Translations under genes and position numbers: made by a program
Notes under the pieces: generated by a model
Database searches by the model: none
What the model was told of the DNA's origin: nothing
Seen by the model: the letters and a program-made list of their open reading frames with translations, nothing else
Assembly (NCBI GenBank): GCA_902565895.1
Contig: CACFGV010000006.1
Coordinates: forward strand, 1 to 64,000
Origin: K189A clade bacterium
GTDB lineage: Bacteria; Pseudomonadota; Gammaproteobacteria; Pseudomonadales; Azotimanducaceae
DNA length: 64,000 bases
Reading direction: 5' to 3'
In this document: positions 53,193 to 61,961 of the stretch, piece after piece
Layout: each line of letters starts with the position of its first letter
How positions within the stretch are numbered: the stretch's first letter is position 1

Positions 53193-54419
53193 GTGATTGC
53201 CTTGGCCTGGCGTAATCTTTGGCGCAACAAAACTCGAACCTTGCTGACCGCTGGCGGCATAGCCTTCGCGGTGTTTTTGGTAACGTTTTCTATGGCCCTG
53301 CAGGGCGGTAGCTATGAAGACATGATAAAAGCTGCAACCCGCTTTTACACCGGTCATGCGCAAATCAATCAGCGCGACTTTGTTACCGACAGCAAACTCG
53401 AGCAAACCATTGGTAATGCGGCTGCTTTGCGGGCTCAGCTGGAGAAAAAGTTTTCGTTGGTTGCACTCCCCCGAGTGCAGGCTTTCGGCATTGTGTCTAG
53501 AGAAGAGCGCTCCATAGGTGGGATGTTATTGGGTATCGACTTCGCTGCTGAGGTGGCGCAGTTGGATTTGTACGACGACATCACAGCCGGTGCGATACCC
53601 ACCGCACCAGACCAAGCCTTAGTCGGCGCTGCAATGGCACGTAATCTCGGCGCGGAATTGGGTGACGACATCGTCATTTTAGGTTCCGGTAAACGCGGCG
53701 GAGTAGCAGCCATGGCCCTAACAGTGACGGGCATACTGTCCACCGGCCAAGCCGAACTGGATCGTAATTTGTTGTTCGCGCCGGTAAGTAGCGTACAAGA
53801 CGCCTTTGGCCTTGAGGACGAAGTACACAATCTAGTACTGGTGTTGGAAAACTACACCCAAGTCAAAGCCTTGGCTGCGCCTATTAATGATCTGCTGCAG
53901 CCGGACCAGAGCTACCGTACCTGGCAGCAATTGTTGCCCGAGGTAGAACAGGGTATCGAGTTGGACCGCGTTTCGAGTGCGATCTTTTACTATATTCTGC
54001 TCATTCTGGTGAGCTTCGCAGTACTCAATACTTTTGTCATGGTCATCTTCGAGCGCACTCGTGAGTTCGGTATGCTCATGGCGCTAGGTTTGCGGCCTTG
54101 GCGAATCATCGGCCAGGTCCAAATTGAATCTTTGTTTCTGAGCTTTATAGGCGTGCTTTTAGGTTCTGTATTAAGTGCTGCACTGGTGGCTTATTTGGCC
54201 GAGGTGGGTATTCCGTTGAGCGCTATGGGCGGTGAAGCGGCGCAGCAGTCGATGGCCAAAATGCAAGCCGGCAGTGTGGAATCTATATACCCCGCTTTTT
54301 CCGCGGCCAGTTTAACCACTGCGCCGGTGGTGCTGATTTTAGGGGCGCAATTGTCGGCGCTGATTAGCATGTTAAGGGTACGTCGCTTGAATCCTGTAGA
54401 CGCCTTGCGAGCGGAGTAA
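53193..54419 (+). CDS. ABC transporter permease, LolC/E-MacB (FtsX) type
   Basis: A 408-residue inner-membrane permease. An N-terminal helix (IALAWRNLWRNKTRTLLTAGGIAFAVFLVTF) is followed by a large periplasmic domain (about 45-265) and three C-terminal helices (from FYYILLILVSFAVLNTFVMVIFERTREFGMLMALG). This is the FtsX/MacB_PCD layout used for pulling lipids or lipoproteins out of the membrane. GTG start at 53193 is three bases after the LolA-like stop. The next permease starts three bases after its own stop. Confidence 0.9.
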   Translation: MIALAWRNLWRNKTRTLLTAGGIAFAVFLVTFSMALQGGSYEDMIKAATRFYTGHAQINQRDFVTDSKLEQTIGNAAALRAQLEKKFSLVALPRVQAFGIVSREERSIGGMLLGIDFAAEVAQLDLYDDITAGAIPTAPDQALVGAAMARNLGAELGDDIVILGSGKRGGVAAMALTVTGILSTGQAELDRNLLFAPVSSVQDAFGLEDEVHNLVLVLENYTQVKALAAPINDLLQPDQSYRTWQQLLPEVEQGIELDRVSSAIFYYILLILVSFAVLNTFVMVIFERTREFGMLMALGLRPWRIIGQVQIESLFLSFIGVLLGSVLSAALVAYLAEVGIPLSAMGGEAAQQSMAKMQAGSVESIYPAFSAASLTTAPVVLILGAQLSALISMLRVRRLNPVDALRAE

Positions 54420-54422
54420 GTC

Positions 54423-55655
54423 ATGCCTTTAAAACTCATTCTACAGCTTAGTGCGCGTAATCTGTTTCGCTACCCCAGACGCAATGGTTTGCTACTTTTG
54501 GCGATAGCGTTTGCTCTGGCAGGAGCGACCTTCACCAATGCGCTTATGCGCGGCTGGCAATACGACATGCTCGACCGAGCGGTAGAGAACTTAGTCGGTC
54601 ATGTCAAAGTGCAAACTGAGGAATATCGGGACGACCCGAATATGCTGCATAGCTTCGCCCTGCCCCAAGGCTACCAACCGGAAATATCAGGGGTTGCGAT
54701 TGCCGGATGGGCGCCAAGAATCAACGTACCAGCGGTGTTATTGAGCGAACGCGAAAGCCGGGGTGTGCAATTGGTTGGCATAGACCCTCAGCGCGAAGAC
54801 ATCTCGTTTTATGCTGATCTGAACATTGTTGGGGAAAATCTAAGTGGGACCGCAGATGGACGCATTGTGCTCGGTCAAGAGCTGGCGCGGCAGCTGCAAA
54901 CCTCGGTGGGGCGTAAAGTTGTAGTACTGGCCCAAGGTGCTGACGGCAAAAATCGTGAGCGCGGTTTTCGCGTTGCTGGGCTGTTTGATGCCCAGGCTGA
55001 GTCCTTAGAAAAGGCAGTTGCCTTTACCGGACTAGCCACGGCGCAGGCGTACCTGGGCGGCTCGCCGCAGGCAGGCAGCGAAGGGTTGGTCACTGAGATT
55101 TCAGTATTGTTAGCAGATGAACCCCAGCGGCTAGAGGCGGTGGACAGCTTAGGTTCAGAATTCCCCGACAAGCTAGTGGCCGATTGGCGCACCTTGCAGC
55201 CCCAAGCTGCAGAAATGTTTGCTCTAGCGGACATGGGGATTTACATCATTTTCCTGTTCATGATGGGGGGCTTGGCCTTTGGCTTGGTCAACACTTTAAT
55301 CGCTGCTGTCATGGAACGAGTACGCGAGCTAGGCATGTTGCGCGCCATTGGTATGCCTCGGCGAGTGGTCTTGATGCAAGTGGTCGTCGAGTCCATGTTG
55401 ATTATGATTGTGGGCATCGTGCTGGGTCTGGCCGCCGGAATACTGAGTGTTGCAGCGCTGGCTGATGGTATCGACTTGAGCGCCTTCGCCGAGGGCATAG
55501 ACGCCTTTGGTATGAGCGCACTGCTGATTCCGGTACTAAGTACAAAGGACTTAGTGATGTTCAGCAGCTTGAGCTTATTGTTAGGGCTGGTTGCCAGTAT
55601 TTTTCCGGCCTTGCGAGCGGTGCGCATCACACCTTTGATGGCAATGAATAGATAA
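54423..55655 (+). CDS. ABC transporter permease, LolC/E-MacB (FtsX) type
   Basis: A 410-residue second permease with the same layout: helix 1 (LILQLSARNLFRYPRRNGLLLLAIAFALAGATF), a periplasmic domain, and a C-terminal FtsX region (IIFLFMMGGLAFGLVNTLIAAVMERVRELGMLRAIGMPRRVVLMQVVVES). Together with the first it should form a heterodimer, as LolC and LolE do. It is clearly diverged from gene one in its periplasmic part. The ATPase gene follows after 35 bases. Confidence 0.9.
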   Translation: MPLKLILQLSARNLFRYPRRNGLLLLAIAFALAGATFTNALMRGWQYDMLDRAVENLVGHVKVQTEEYRDDPNMLHSFALPQGYQPEISGVAIAGWAPRINVPAVLLSERESRGVQLVGIDPQREDISFYADLNIVGENLSGTADGRIVLGQELARQLQTSVGRKVVVLAQGADGKNRERGFRVAGLFDAQAESLEKAVAFTGLATAQAYLGGSPQAGSEGLVTEISVLLADEPQRLEAVDSLGSEFPDKLVADWRTLQPQAAEMFALADMGIYIIFLFMMGGLAFGLVNTLIAAVMERVRELGMLRAIGMPRRVVLMQVVVESMLIMIVGIVLGLAAGILSVAALADGIDLSAFAEGIDAFGMSALLIPVLSTKDLVMFSSLSLLLGLVASIFPALRAVRITPLMAMNR

Positions 55656-55690
55656 CCCGGGTACTACAAATTACGGCACAGAGCGAAATA

Positions 55691-56389
55691 ATGAGCGAGA
55701 ACCAAAACCAGACCCCAGTTGTACGTTGCCGCGATGTCAGCCGCACTTACCAAAAAGATGCCATACCGGTGCATGCGCTGCGCTCGGTGGACTTGGATGT
55801 GCATGCCGGAGAGTTTGTCAGTCTTGCCGGACCATCCGGCTCCGGAAAGTCGACTCTCTTGAACATCATCGGTGGTCTGGACGAATTTGACGGTGGCTCG
55901 GTGCAAGTGGATGGTGTGGAGCTTGATGGCTTAAGTCCTGCTGCACTGTCTGCCTTACGCCTAGAGAAAATTGGCTTCGTTTTTCAGGCTTATAACTTGT
56001 TGCCAGTGTTAACTGCCCAAGAAAACGTCGAGTTTATTCTGCAACTGCAAGGAATAGACAAGCAGCAGCGACGCGAGCGAGCCGCTCAAGCCTTAGACAA
56101 TCTAGGTTTAGGCGAGCTGGGTGAGCGTAGGCCCGGTGAGTTGTCGGGTGGTCAACAACAGCGGGTCGCCATTGCGCGGGCGATAGTAACGAGGCCGGTT
56201 TTGCTGGTGGCGGACGAGCCTACGGCAAACTTGGATTCGGCAACAACCGAGGAGTTGCTGGTGCTTATGGCTCGGCTGAATTCAGAGCAAGGTATGACCA
56301 TAGTCACTGCCACTCACGACCCTATGGTGATGTCCCACGCCGAGCGCCAAGTACATCTATCAGACGGACGCATTGACCGCGATGGTTAA
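55691..56389 (+). CDS. ABC transporter ATP-binding protein, LolD/MacB type
   Basis: A 232-residue ATPase. Walker A is AGPSGSGKSTLLNIIGGL, the Q-loop FVFQAYNLLP, the signature LSGGQQQRVAIARAIV, Walker B LLVADEPTANLD, and the H-loop TATHDP. The QAYNLLPVLTAQENVEF segment is typical of the LolD/MacB/FtsE group. The barrel gene start (56382) lies inside its last codons, an eight-base overlap. Confidence 0.94.
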   Translation: MSENQNQTPVVRCRDVSRTYQKDAIPVHALRSVDLDVHAGEFVSLAGPSGSGKSTLLNIIGGLDEFDGGSVQVDGVELDGLSPAALSALRLEKIGFVFQAYNLLPVLTAQENVEFILQLQGIDKQQRRERAAQALDNLGLGELGERRPGELSGGQQQRVAIARAIVTRPVLLVADEPTANLDSATTEELLVLMARLNSEQGMTIVTATHDPMVMSHAERQVHLSDGRIDRDG

Positions 56390-58049
56390 GGCCTATGGGA
56401 TAACACCGCGTCATATAATGAGTTTCGCTCTAGTGTTGTTGCTCTGCGCAACGGCGCAGGCCGATGACTATGTGGTGGTTGTGGGCAGTTACGCCAATGA
56501 CAACAATGCTCAAAAAGCGCAAATCAGGGTTGCGAATTATTTGCGCCAAAGCGGCATGGCTGCACAGGCGCAAATTATAGAGAGCGCAGGTCGGCTGCGG
56601 GTGGCTGTTGTGGCCTCTGAGCAACCCAGCCAAAGTTTGTTACGGCGTTTACGCCAAGGACCGTACATAGACGCATGGCGGCTCAAGACCGACGGATCAA
56701 CATCGGTAGTGAGTATAGCGGCTGTAAAAGCCGTGCCGGTAACAAAGACTCAAACGCTTGCTCTTAAGCAAATGCCTACCAAAACGGCAGCGACCACGGC
56801 TGAGCCGCGGGCCAAAAGAACATCGTCGCGAAAACCTAAGCCGATTGCTCGGCCGATGGAATTCGATGCGCGAGTCAAAGGCTTTGCCCTGGCTGCGGAT
56901 CTTCCAGGAACCGATTGGCAGCGCCAAAGTTTTGCTAACCCCACCACAGACTTCAGCGGTGATCTTCGGCTGATGCTAAACAAGACCGTAGGTCAGTTAC
57001 AGTTTCAGGTGCATCACAGCAGCGTACTGCAGACCGGGGACACGGCGCAGTGGGGCCAAGGCGCTGTGGCACAAGTAGACCAAATGGCGGCGACGGATGC
57101 TCACCGGCTTTTAGATATGACCTGGCAAACAGACACAGGACGTCGGCACCAGTGGAGCCACCGCATTGATCGCATGAGCGTGCAGTGGCAGCGGGCGGAT
57201 TGGAGCGTCACTCTTGGTCGACAAGCGGTTAGTTGGGGCAGCGGTATCGTATTCCAGCCGTTAGACCCCTTTAATCCGTTTGCGCCAACCGCAGTGGATC
57301 GAGACTACAAGAATGGGGACGACCTGGTGCTGGTAGAACGACTGTTACCGAATGGTCACGACCTGCAAGTGCTGCATGTTATGCGGCGAGACGATCGCCA
57401 ACAGTTGCGCAGTCGTGTAAGCAGTACGGCCGCCAAATGGCATGGCTACCTGTTCGACAGCGAATTTGAATTGATTGCCGCCAGTCATTACGACCAAGAT
57501 TTTGTAGGCTTAAGTATTCGCCAGCCTCTGGGCCCCGCGGTGGTGCGGACCGACCTAGCTTGGCGCGAAGGGTTACAAAGCGGTAATCGTTGGCGCTTAT
57601 TGGGCATCGTTAATGTCGACGTGGCGTTCCCTGTTCGTGATCGTATGGCCTACGTTTTTGCAGAATACTTCTACAACGACTTTGGCATGCAAAGCATGCC
57701 AGGACCCGCAGACACGATACCCCAACAACTAGAAACCGCATTACTGCGCGGCGAAGTATTTAATTTAATGCGCGAGTACTTGGCAGTGGGAGCTAGTTAT
57801 CAGTGGCACCCTTTGTTGACCCAGTCGCTGTCAGTCATCAGCAATCTAAGTGATGGCAGCGCACTGTTGCAGGGGCAACTGTCCGTCGACTCCGCACAAA
57901 ACCAGCAACTGCAGTTTGGTTTTATTGGCGGCTATGCCGATCCTGGTGACGAGTTTGCACCCCTGTCTGTAACCCTGAGTCCCCAAGGTGAACTCCTGAC
58001 CCAAGGCGGCAGTGATCGCTATTACCTGCGCTGGGCTTGGTATTTTTAG
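56382..58049 (+). CDS. exported SPOR-like domain fused to outer-membrane beta-barrel
   Basis: A 555-residue exported protein. The signal region is IMSFALVLLLCATAQA. About residues 30-105 are SPOR-like (DDYVVVVGSYANDNNAQKAQIRV, then RLRVAVVASEQPSQSLLRRLRQGPYIDAWRL); SPOR domains bind denuded peptidoglycan. A basic Ala/Pro/Lys-rich linker follows to about 165. From about 170 to the terminal Phe the pattern is beta strands with aromatic ends, including LGRQAVSWGSGIVFQPLDPFNPF, and the protein ends WAWYF like an outer-membrane barrel. The start overlaps the ATPase gene. No characterised homologue is known to me. Confidence 0.8.
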   Translation: MVKAYGITPRHIMSFALVLLLCATAQADDYVVVVGSYANDNNAQKAQIRVANYLRQSGMAAQAQIIESAGRLRVAVVASEQPSQSLLRRLRQGPYIDAWRLKTDGSTSVVSIAAVKAVPVTKTQTLALKQMPTKTAATTAEPRAKRTSSRKPKPIARPMEFDARVKGFALAADLPGTDWQRQSFANPTTDFSGDLRLMLNKTVGQLQFQVHHSSVLQTGDTAQWGQGAVAQVDQMAATDAHRLLDMTWQTDTGRRHQWSHRIDRMSVQWQRADWSVTLGRQAVSWGSGIVFQPLDPFNPFAPTAVDRDYKNGDDLVLVERLLPNGHDLQVLHVMRRDDRQQLRSRVSSTAAKWHGYLFDSEFELIAASHYDQDFVGLSIRQPLGPAVVRTDLAWREGLQSGNRWRLLGIVNVDVAFPVRDRMAYVFAEYFYNDFGMQSMPGPADTIPQQLETALLRGEVFNLMREYLAVGASYQWHPLLTQSLSVISNLSDGSALLQGQLSVDSAQNQQLQFGFIGGYADPGDEFAPLSVTLSPQGELLTQGGSDRYYLRWAWYF

Positions 58050-58177
58050 CGTTTCAGACTAAACCGGCACATCGGACGGGAATTGGGCTCATTGATCGTG
58101 GTCATCAGCATAAGGCTGGTCGATTAAGGTGGTTAAAGGACTCGCCTTGAGCCGACTGTGTATCGGCGTTGTTAGGG

Positions 58178-59092
58178 TCACAGCTCTATCGGCCTGGCGC
58201 TTTCGTCTGCTGCTGCCACATTCGCTTTCTTTGCTTCAACAAGCTGGGGAACGATTTGGTCCAGTTCGTCCATGGTCCATACGCTGCCGCGTTTTTTGAA
58301 TTGCTTAATGATTTTTGGCTGCTGCATGATGGCGATGCCGCCGCGGCCGGTGTGGAAGATCTCTGAGGTAATACCCGCAGATTCGTCGCTGGCTAGCCAG
58401 GCACAGATGGGTGCGATGTGCTGTGGGCCGCCGCTTTCGATCTCGTTGTCGCCCACATTTTCGCCCCGGTTTTCGCGCAGCGGTATGGTCATGCGGGTCA
58501 GAGCCCCCGGTGAAATGGTGTTACTGGTGCAGCCGTACTTGGCCAACTCCAGAGCCATAACCCGAGAAAAGCCAGCGATGCCCGCCTTCGCTGCGGCGTA
58601 GTTCGCCTGACCGAAGTTACCAAACAGTCCTGACACGCTGGAGAAGTTAATAATACGGCCGCCTGTACGGTTTTCGTTGCGTATGTAGTTGGCAAATGGC
58701 CGGGTGCAGCAATAGTGGCCTTTCAGGTGTACGGCCAAAACCGCATCCCAGTCAGACTCTTCCATTTTGAAGATCGTGCGGTCACGCAAGATGCCTGCGT
58801 TGTTCACCAAAATGTCCATGCCGCCGAAGCTGTCCAGTGCCGTTTGCACCAAGGCTTCGCCACCCCCGACCTCAGCGACAGAATCGGTATTGGAAACCGC
58901 TTCACCACCGGCTGCGCGAATTTCCGCTACGACGTCGTCGGCGATTTTGCCGGTTCCGGTACCGTCAGTGTTGCCGCCTAGGTCATTCACTACAACCTTG
59001 GCGCCTTGAGCTGCCATAAGCAGGGCGATTTCTCTACCGATGCCCCGGCCAGCACCGGTCACTACTGCTACTTTGTCTTCTAGTCTTTGCAT
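58178..59092 (-). CDS. SDR, multifunctional-enzyme-2-type 3-hydroxyacyl-CoA dehydrogenase-like
   Basis: A 304-residue SDR. The cofactor motif is VTGAGRGIGREIAL and VVNDLGG; NNAG and FSSVSGLFGNFGQANYAAAKAG hold the Ser-Tyr-Lys active site. DLGGNTDGTGTG and the SNTISPGALTRMTIPL segment match the dehydrogenase domain of peroxisomal MFE-2, which oxidises 3-hydroxyacyl-CoA. ATG 59092 is chosen; a longer frame to 59158 shows no conserved residues. It is divergent from a histidine phosphatase gene (112 bases). Confidence 0.9.
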   Translation of the reverse strand: MQRLEDKVAVVTGAGRGIGREIALLMAAQGAKVVVNDLGGNTDGTGTGKIADDVVAEIRAAGGEAVSNTDSVAEVGGGEALVQTALDSFGGMDILVNNAGILRDRTIFKMEESDWDAVLAVHLKGHYCCTRPFANYIRNENRTGGRIINFSSVSGLFGNFGQANYAAAKAGIAGFSRVMALELAKYGCTSNTISPGALTRMTIPLRENRGENVGDNEIESGGPQHIAPICAWLASDESAGITSEIFHTGRGGIAIMQQPKIIKQFKKRGSVWTMDELDQIVPQLVEAKKANVAAADESARPIEL

Positions 59093-59204
59093 AATTTTCC
59101 CCAGCCGTATCACGGTCTTCACTCTGATTTGCGAACGCTCCCAACCTCGTCGCCCCATGGGCTAACATATTAGCACTCTGAGTCGAATTGCCATAAGGAA
59201 GACC

Positions 59205-59933
59205 ATGACCGCTGATGCCAACCCAAACATTGAGACCCGTATGGATTATGGTGAAAACACGGTCGCCATGGTGAATGAGCATTTTGCCAAGGGTGCAGAG
59301 CGTGGTGTGCTATTGATGCGCCACTCGGCACGGGAGTTTAATCGCGACATTAACGACTTGCTGAATCCGTTAACCGATCACGGTCGGCAATTGTCCGTGG
59401 CCATGGGCGCGGCTCTCAGCGATGACATTCAACTGCGCGGCTATGCCAGTCCGCCAGAACGCTGTATGGAAACAGCGCAATTGTTGCTTGAGGGCGCTGG
59501 CCAAGCCTCGGGATCGGCCCCGAACGTCAGGCCTCTAGAGGCGCTGGGCGTGTTCTATGCTTTGGACCACATTCGCATGTGGAAAGGTATGCGTAATACT
59601 CAAGGCCTTGAGGACTACTTAAGCCGCTGGTTTCAGGGCGAGCTTGCGCGCGACGTCATGATGCCCCCTAACGTTGCGGTGGCCATGGTTTTAAACGTGA
59701 TGCTCGGCAAGCTGGACGCCCAAGCTCTTGGCGATAGGCCCCAGCTCGATCTGTGCGTGAGTCACGACATGACCGTGTACACCGTGCGTCACGGCTCAGG
59801 CCTAGAACCCATTGCTGCCGCCGCGGTGGAGTTTTTGGATGGTTTGCTCATGTACCGCGAGCAAGGCCAGGTGCTGTTGCGCAGCCATCATGGTGGGGTT
59901 GTCGAATTAGACGAAGGCATGTTGTCGCCCTAG
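59205..59933 (+). CDS. histidine phosphatase family protein
   Basis: A 242-residue protein of the phosphoglycerate-mutase-like superfamily. The phospho-His motif reads LLMRHSAREF, with the Gly of RHG replaced by Ser, and the second His is in CVSHDMTVYTVRHG. LTDHGRQLSVAMG and ASPPERCMETAQLL complete the pattern. The substitution after RH is typical of more remote members. The substrate is unknown. Confidence 0.82.
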   Translation: MTADANPNIETRMDYGENTVAMVNEHFAKGAERGVLLMRHSAREFNRDINDLLNPLTDHGRQLSVAMGAALSDDIQLRGYASPPERCMETAQLLLEGAGQASGSAPNVRPLEALGVFYALDHIRMWKGMRNTQGLEDYLSRWFQGELARDVMMPPNVAVAMVLNVMLGKLDAQALGDRPQLDLCVSHDMTVYTVRHGSGLEPIAAAAVEFLDGLLMYREQGQVLLRSHHGGVVELDEGMLSP

Positions 59934-59936
59934 CTA

Positions 59937-59952
59937 AAAGCCTGCCGGCTTT
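59937..59952. terminator. short bidirectional hairpin, weak terminator
   Basis: AAAGCC and GGCTTT form a six-base stem with TGCC loop between the convergent phosphatase and uup genes. The stem is short, so efficiency is doubtful. Confidence 0.45.
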
Positions 59953-59972
59953 GGCAATTGCCTATCGAAAGC

Positions 59973-61883
59973 TCACCCTGCCAGCTCTTCCAACTCGATC
60001 CAGCGCTCTGTCGCGCTGTCCAGCTGTGCTTGAGTATCCGCCAGTTCTTTGAGCACCGGCTCGGTTTCTGCAAACGGCCGTTGAAAAAATTCAGGCGCGG
60101 CAGTTTGTTCTTGCAGCGTGTTCACTTGTTGTTCCAAGGCTTCAATCTGAGCCGGTAGCTGCTCGAGTTCTCGTTGCAGTTTGTAGCTAAGGCGTTTCTT
60201 CTGTGTTGGCTTGGTTCCTACCGGCTTTGATTTTTGGGCCTGCGTCGCGCTGGGTTCGGCAGGTTCAGCACCAGGTGCATCAGCAACTCGTAACGTGCGA
60301 CCCCGCGCCACCCAGTCGCTAAAGCCGCCGGGGTAGTCAACAACGTCACCGTTGTCTTCAAACACCAGTGTGCTGGTGACCACGTTGTCCATAAACGCGC
60401 GGTCATGGGATACCAGGATCAACGTGCCGGTAAATTCCACCAACTTTTGCTCTAAGACTTCGAGCATTTCAATGTCGAGATCGTTCGTAGGTTCGTCCAG
60501 TACCAATAGGTTGGTTGGTCGCGCGAATAACTTTGCCAACATCAGGCGATTGCATTCACCACCAGATAACTTGTGCACGGGAGTGCGCGCGCGTTGTGGG
60601 GTGAATAAAAAGTTCTTTAGGTAACCGACAATGTGTTGGTCTACGCCATTAACGGTGACGTGGTCACGTCCCTCAGCCACGTTCCAGGCCACGGTTTGGT
60701 CGTGGTTTAGAGTTTGGCGCACCTGATCGAAGTAACCGACTGTCAGTTGAGTGCCCAGCTGGGCGCTGCCCTGATCGGGCTGCAGTTCGCCTAACAGTAT
60801 TTTCAGCAATGTGGTTTTGCCTACACCGTTGTTGCCTACCAAGCCGATACGGTCGCCGCGCATGACTCGCAAATTAAAATTGTTGAGTAAGCTCTGCTCG
60901 TCGTAGCTGTGGCTCACGTCTTTTGCTTCTATAACCTTGCGGCCTGACTCTTTGGCATTGGACACCTGCACTTGTGCCCGACCTTGTTGTTCCAGGCGCT
61001 GGCTACGCTCTACGCGCAAGGCTTTGAGCGCACGCACGCGCCCCTCGTTGCGGGTGCGCCTAGCTTTAATGCCCTGGCGTATCCAAATCTCTTCGTCGGC
61101 TAGGCGTTTGTCGAACAGAGCATTGTGTGTTGCCTCTTCTTCCAACGCTTGTTCTTTTAGCTTTAGGTAATTTTCGTAATCGCCTGGCCAACTGATCACC
61201 CGGCCGCGATCGATCTCGACAATGCGGGTGGCCAGCTTTTGCAAGAACGCGCGATCGTGGGTAATGAAAACCACACTACCGGAATAACCACGTATCTCGT
61301 GTTCTAACCACTCGATGGTTGCAATATCCAAGTGGTTGGTGGGTTCGTCTAGCAGTAACAGGTCGGGCTTGCTCACCAAGGCGCGAGCCAACGCCACCCG
61401 ACGGCGCCAGCCGCCAGAAAGGTCGGCCATTCGCGCAGAACTCGGCAGCGCCAGTTGGGTGATGATGCTTTGGGCCTGTTGCTCGGGCTGCCATCCGCCC
61501 AGGGCGTCAATTTGCGATTGCAAGTGCTCGAGCTTTTGCAAACTTGCAGTGTCGCTGGCGCCTTCACTACTAAGTATTGTGTATTGCTCAATCAATTTGA
61601 ATTGATCCGCCAAGCCTTGGCGTACGCTGTCCAATACGGTTGTGTCGTCTGCTACGGGTAACTGCTGAGCCAGGTCGCTGATCCGCAGACCGTTGCGACG
61701 TTGCACATTGCCCTGGTCCACGGTTATGTCACCACTGAGGGCTTTCAGCAGGGTCGACTTGCCTGCGCCATTGCGGCCAATCAGACACACTCGCTCGCCG
61801 CTCTCAACATTGAATTGGGCGTTGTCGAGCAGCGGAGTATCACCAAAGGCGATGGATACATTGTCACAGCGAATCAGGCTCAT
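59973..61883 (-). CDS. uup: Uup, ABC-F family ATPase
   Basis: A 636-residue ABC-F protein with two nucleotide-binding domains: Walker A LIGRNGAGKSTLLKALSG and VGNNGVGKTTLLKILLG; signatures LSGGWRRRVALARALV and LSGGECNRLMLAKLF; Walker B LLLDEPTNHLD and LVLDEPTNDLD. The C-terminal coiled coil (about 545-636, LEQLPAQIEALEQQVNTLQEQ) matches Uup (E. coli 635 residues), which acts on ribosomes and affects transposon excision and Holliday-like structures. ATG 61883 begins MSLIRCDNV. Confidence 0.95.
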   Translation of the reverse strand: MSLIRCDNVSIAFGDTPLLDNAQFNVESGERVCLIGRNGAGKSTLLKALSGDITVDQGNVQRRNGLRISDLAQQLPVADDTTVLDSVRQGLADQFKLIEQYTILSSEGASDTASLQKLEHLQSQIDALGGWQPEQQAQSIITQLALPSSARMADLSGGWRRRVALARALVSKPDLLLLDEPTNHLDIATIEWLEHEIRGYSGSVVFITHDRAFLQKLATRIVEIDRGRVISWPGDYENYLKLKEQALEEEATHNALFDKRLADEEIWIRQGIKARRTRNEGRVRALKALRVERSQRLEQQGRAQVQVSNAKESGRKVIEAKDVSHSYDEQSLLNNFNLRVMRGDRIGLVGNNGVGKTTLLKILLGELQPDQGSAQLGTQLTVGYFDQVRQTLNHDQTVAWNVAEGRDHVTVNGVDQHIVGYLKNFLFTPQRARTPVHKLSGGECNRLMLAKLFARPTNLLVLDEPTNDLDIEMLEVLEQKLVEFTGTLILVSHDRAFMDNVVTSTLVFEDNGDVVDYPGGFSDWVARGRTLRVADAPGAEPAEPSATQAQKSKPVGTKPTQKKRLSYKLQRELEQLPAQIEALEQQVNTLQEQTAAPEFFQRPFAETEPVLKELADTQAQLDSATERWIELEELAG

Positions 61884-61961
61884 GTTGCGATCGCGTATCA
61901 GCAAACGCCGCAGTATAGCGGTTAGCGCAGTAGATACGCGTTGATCAAGATAAACCGAAGG

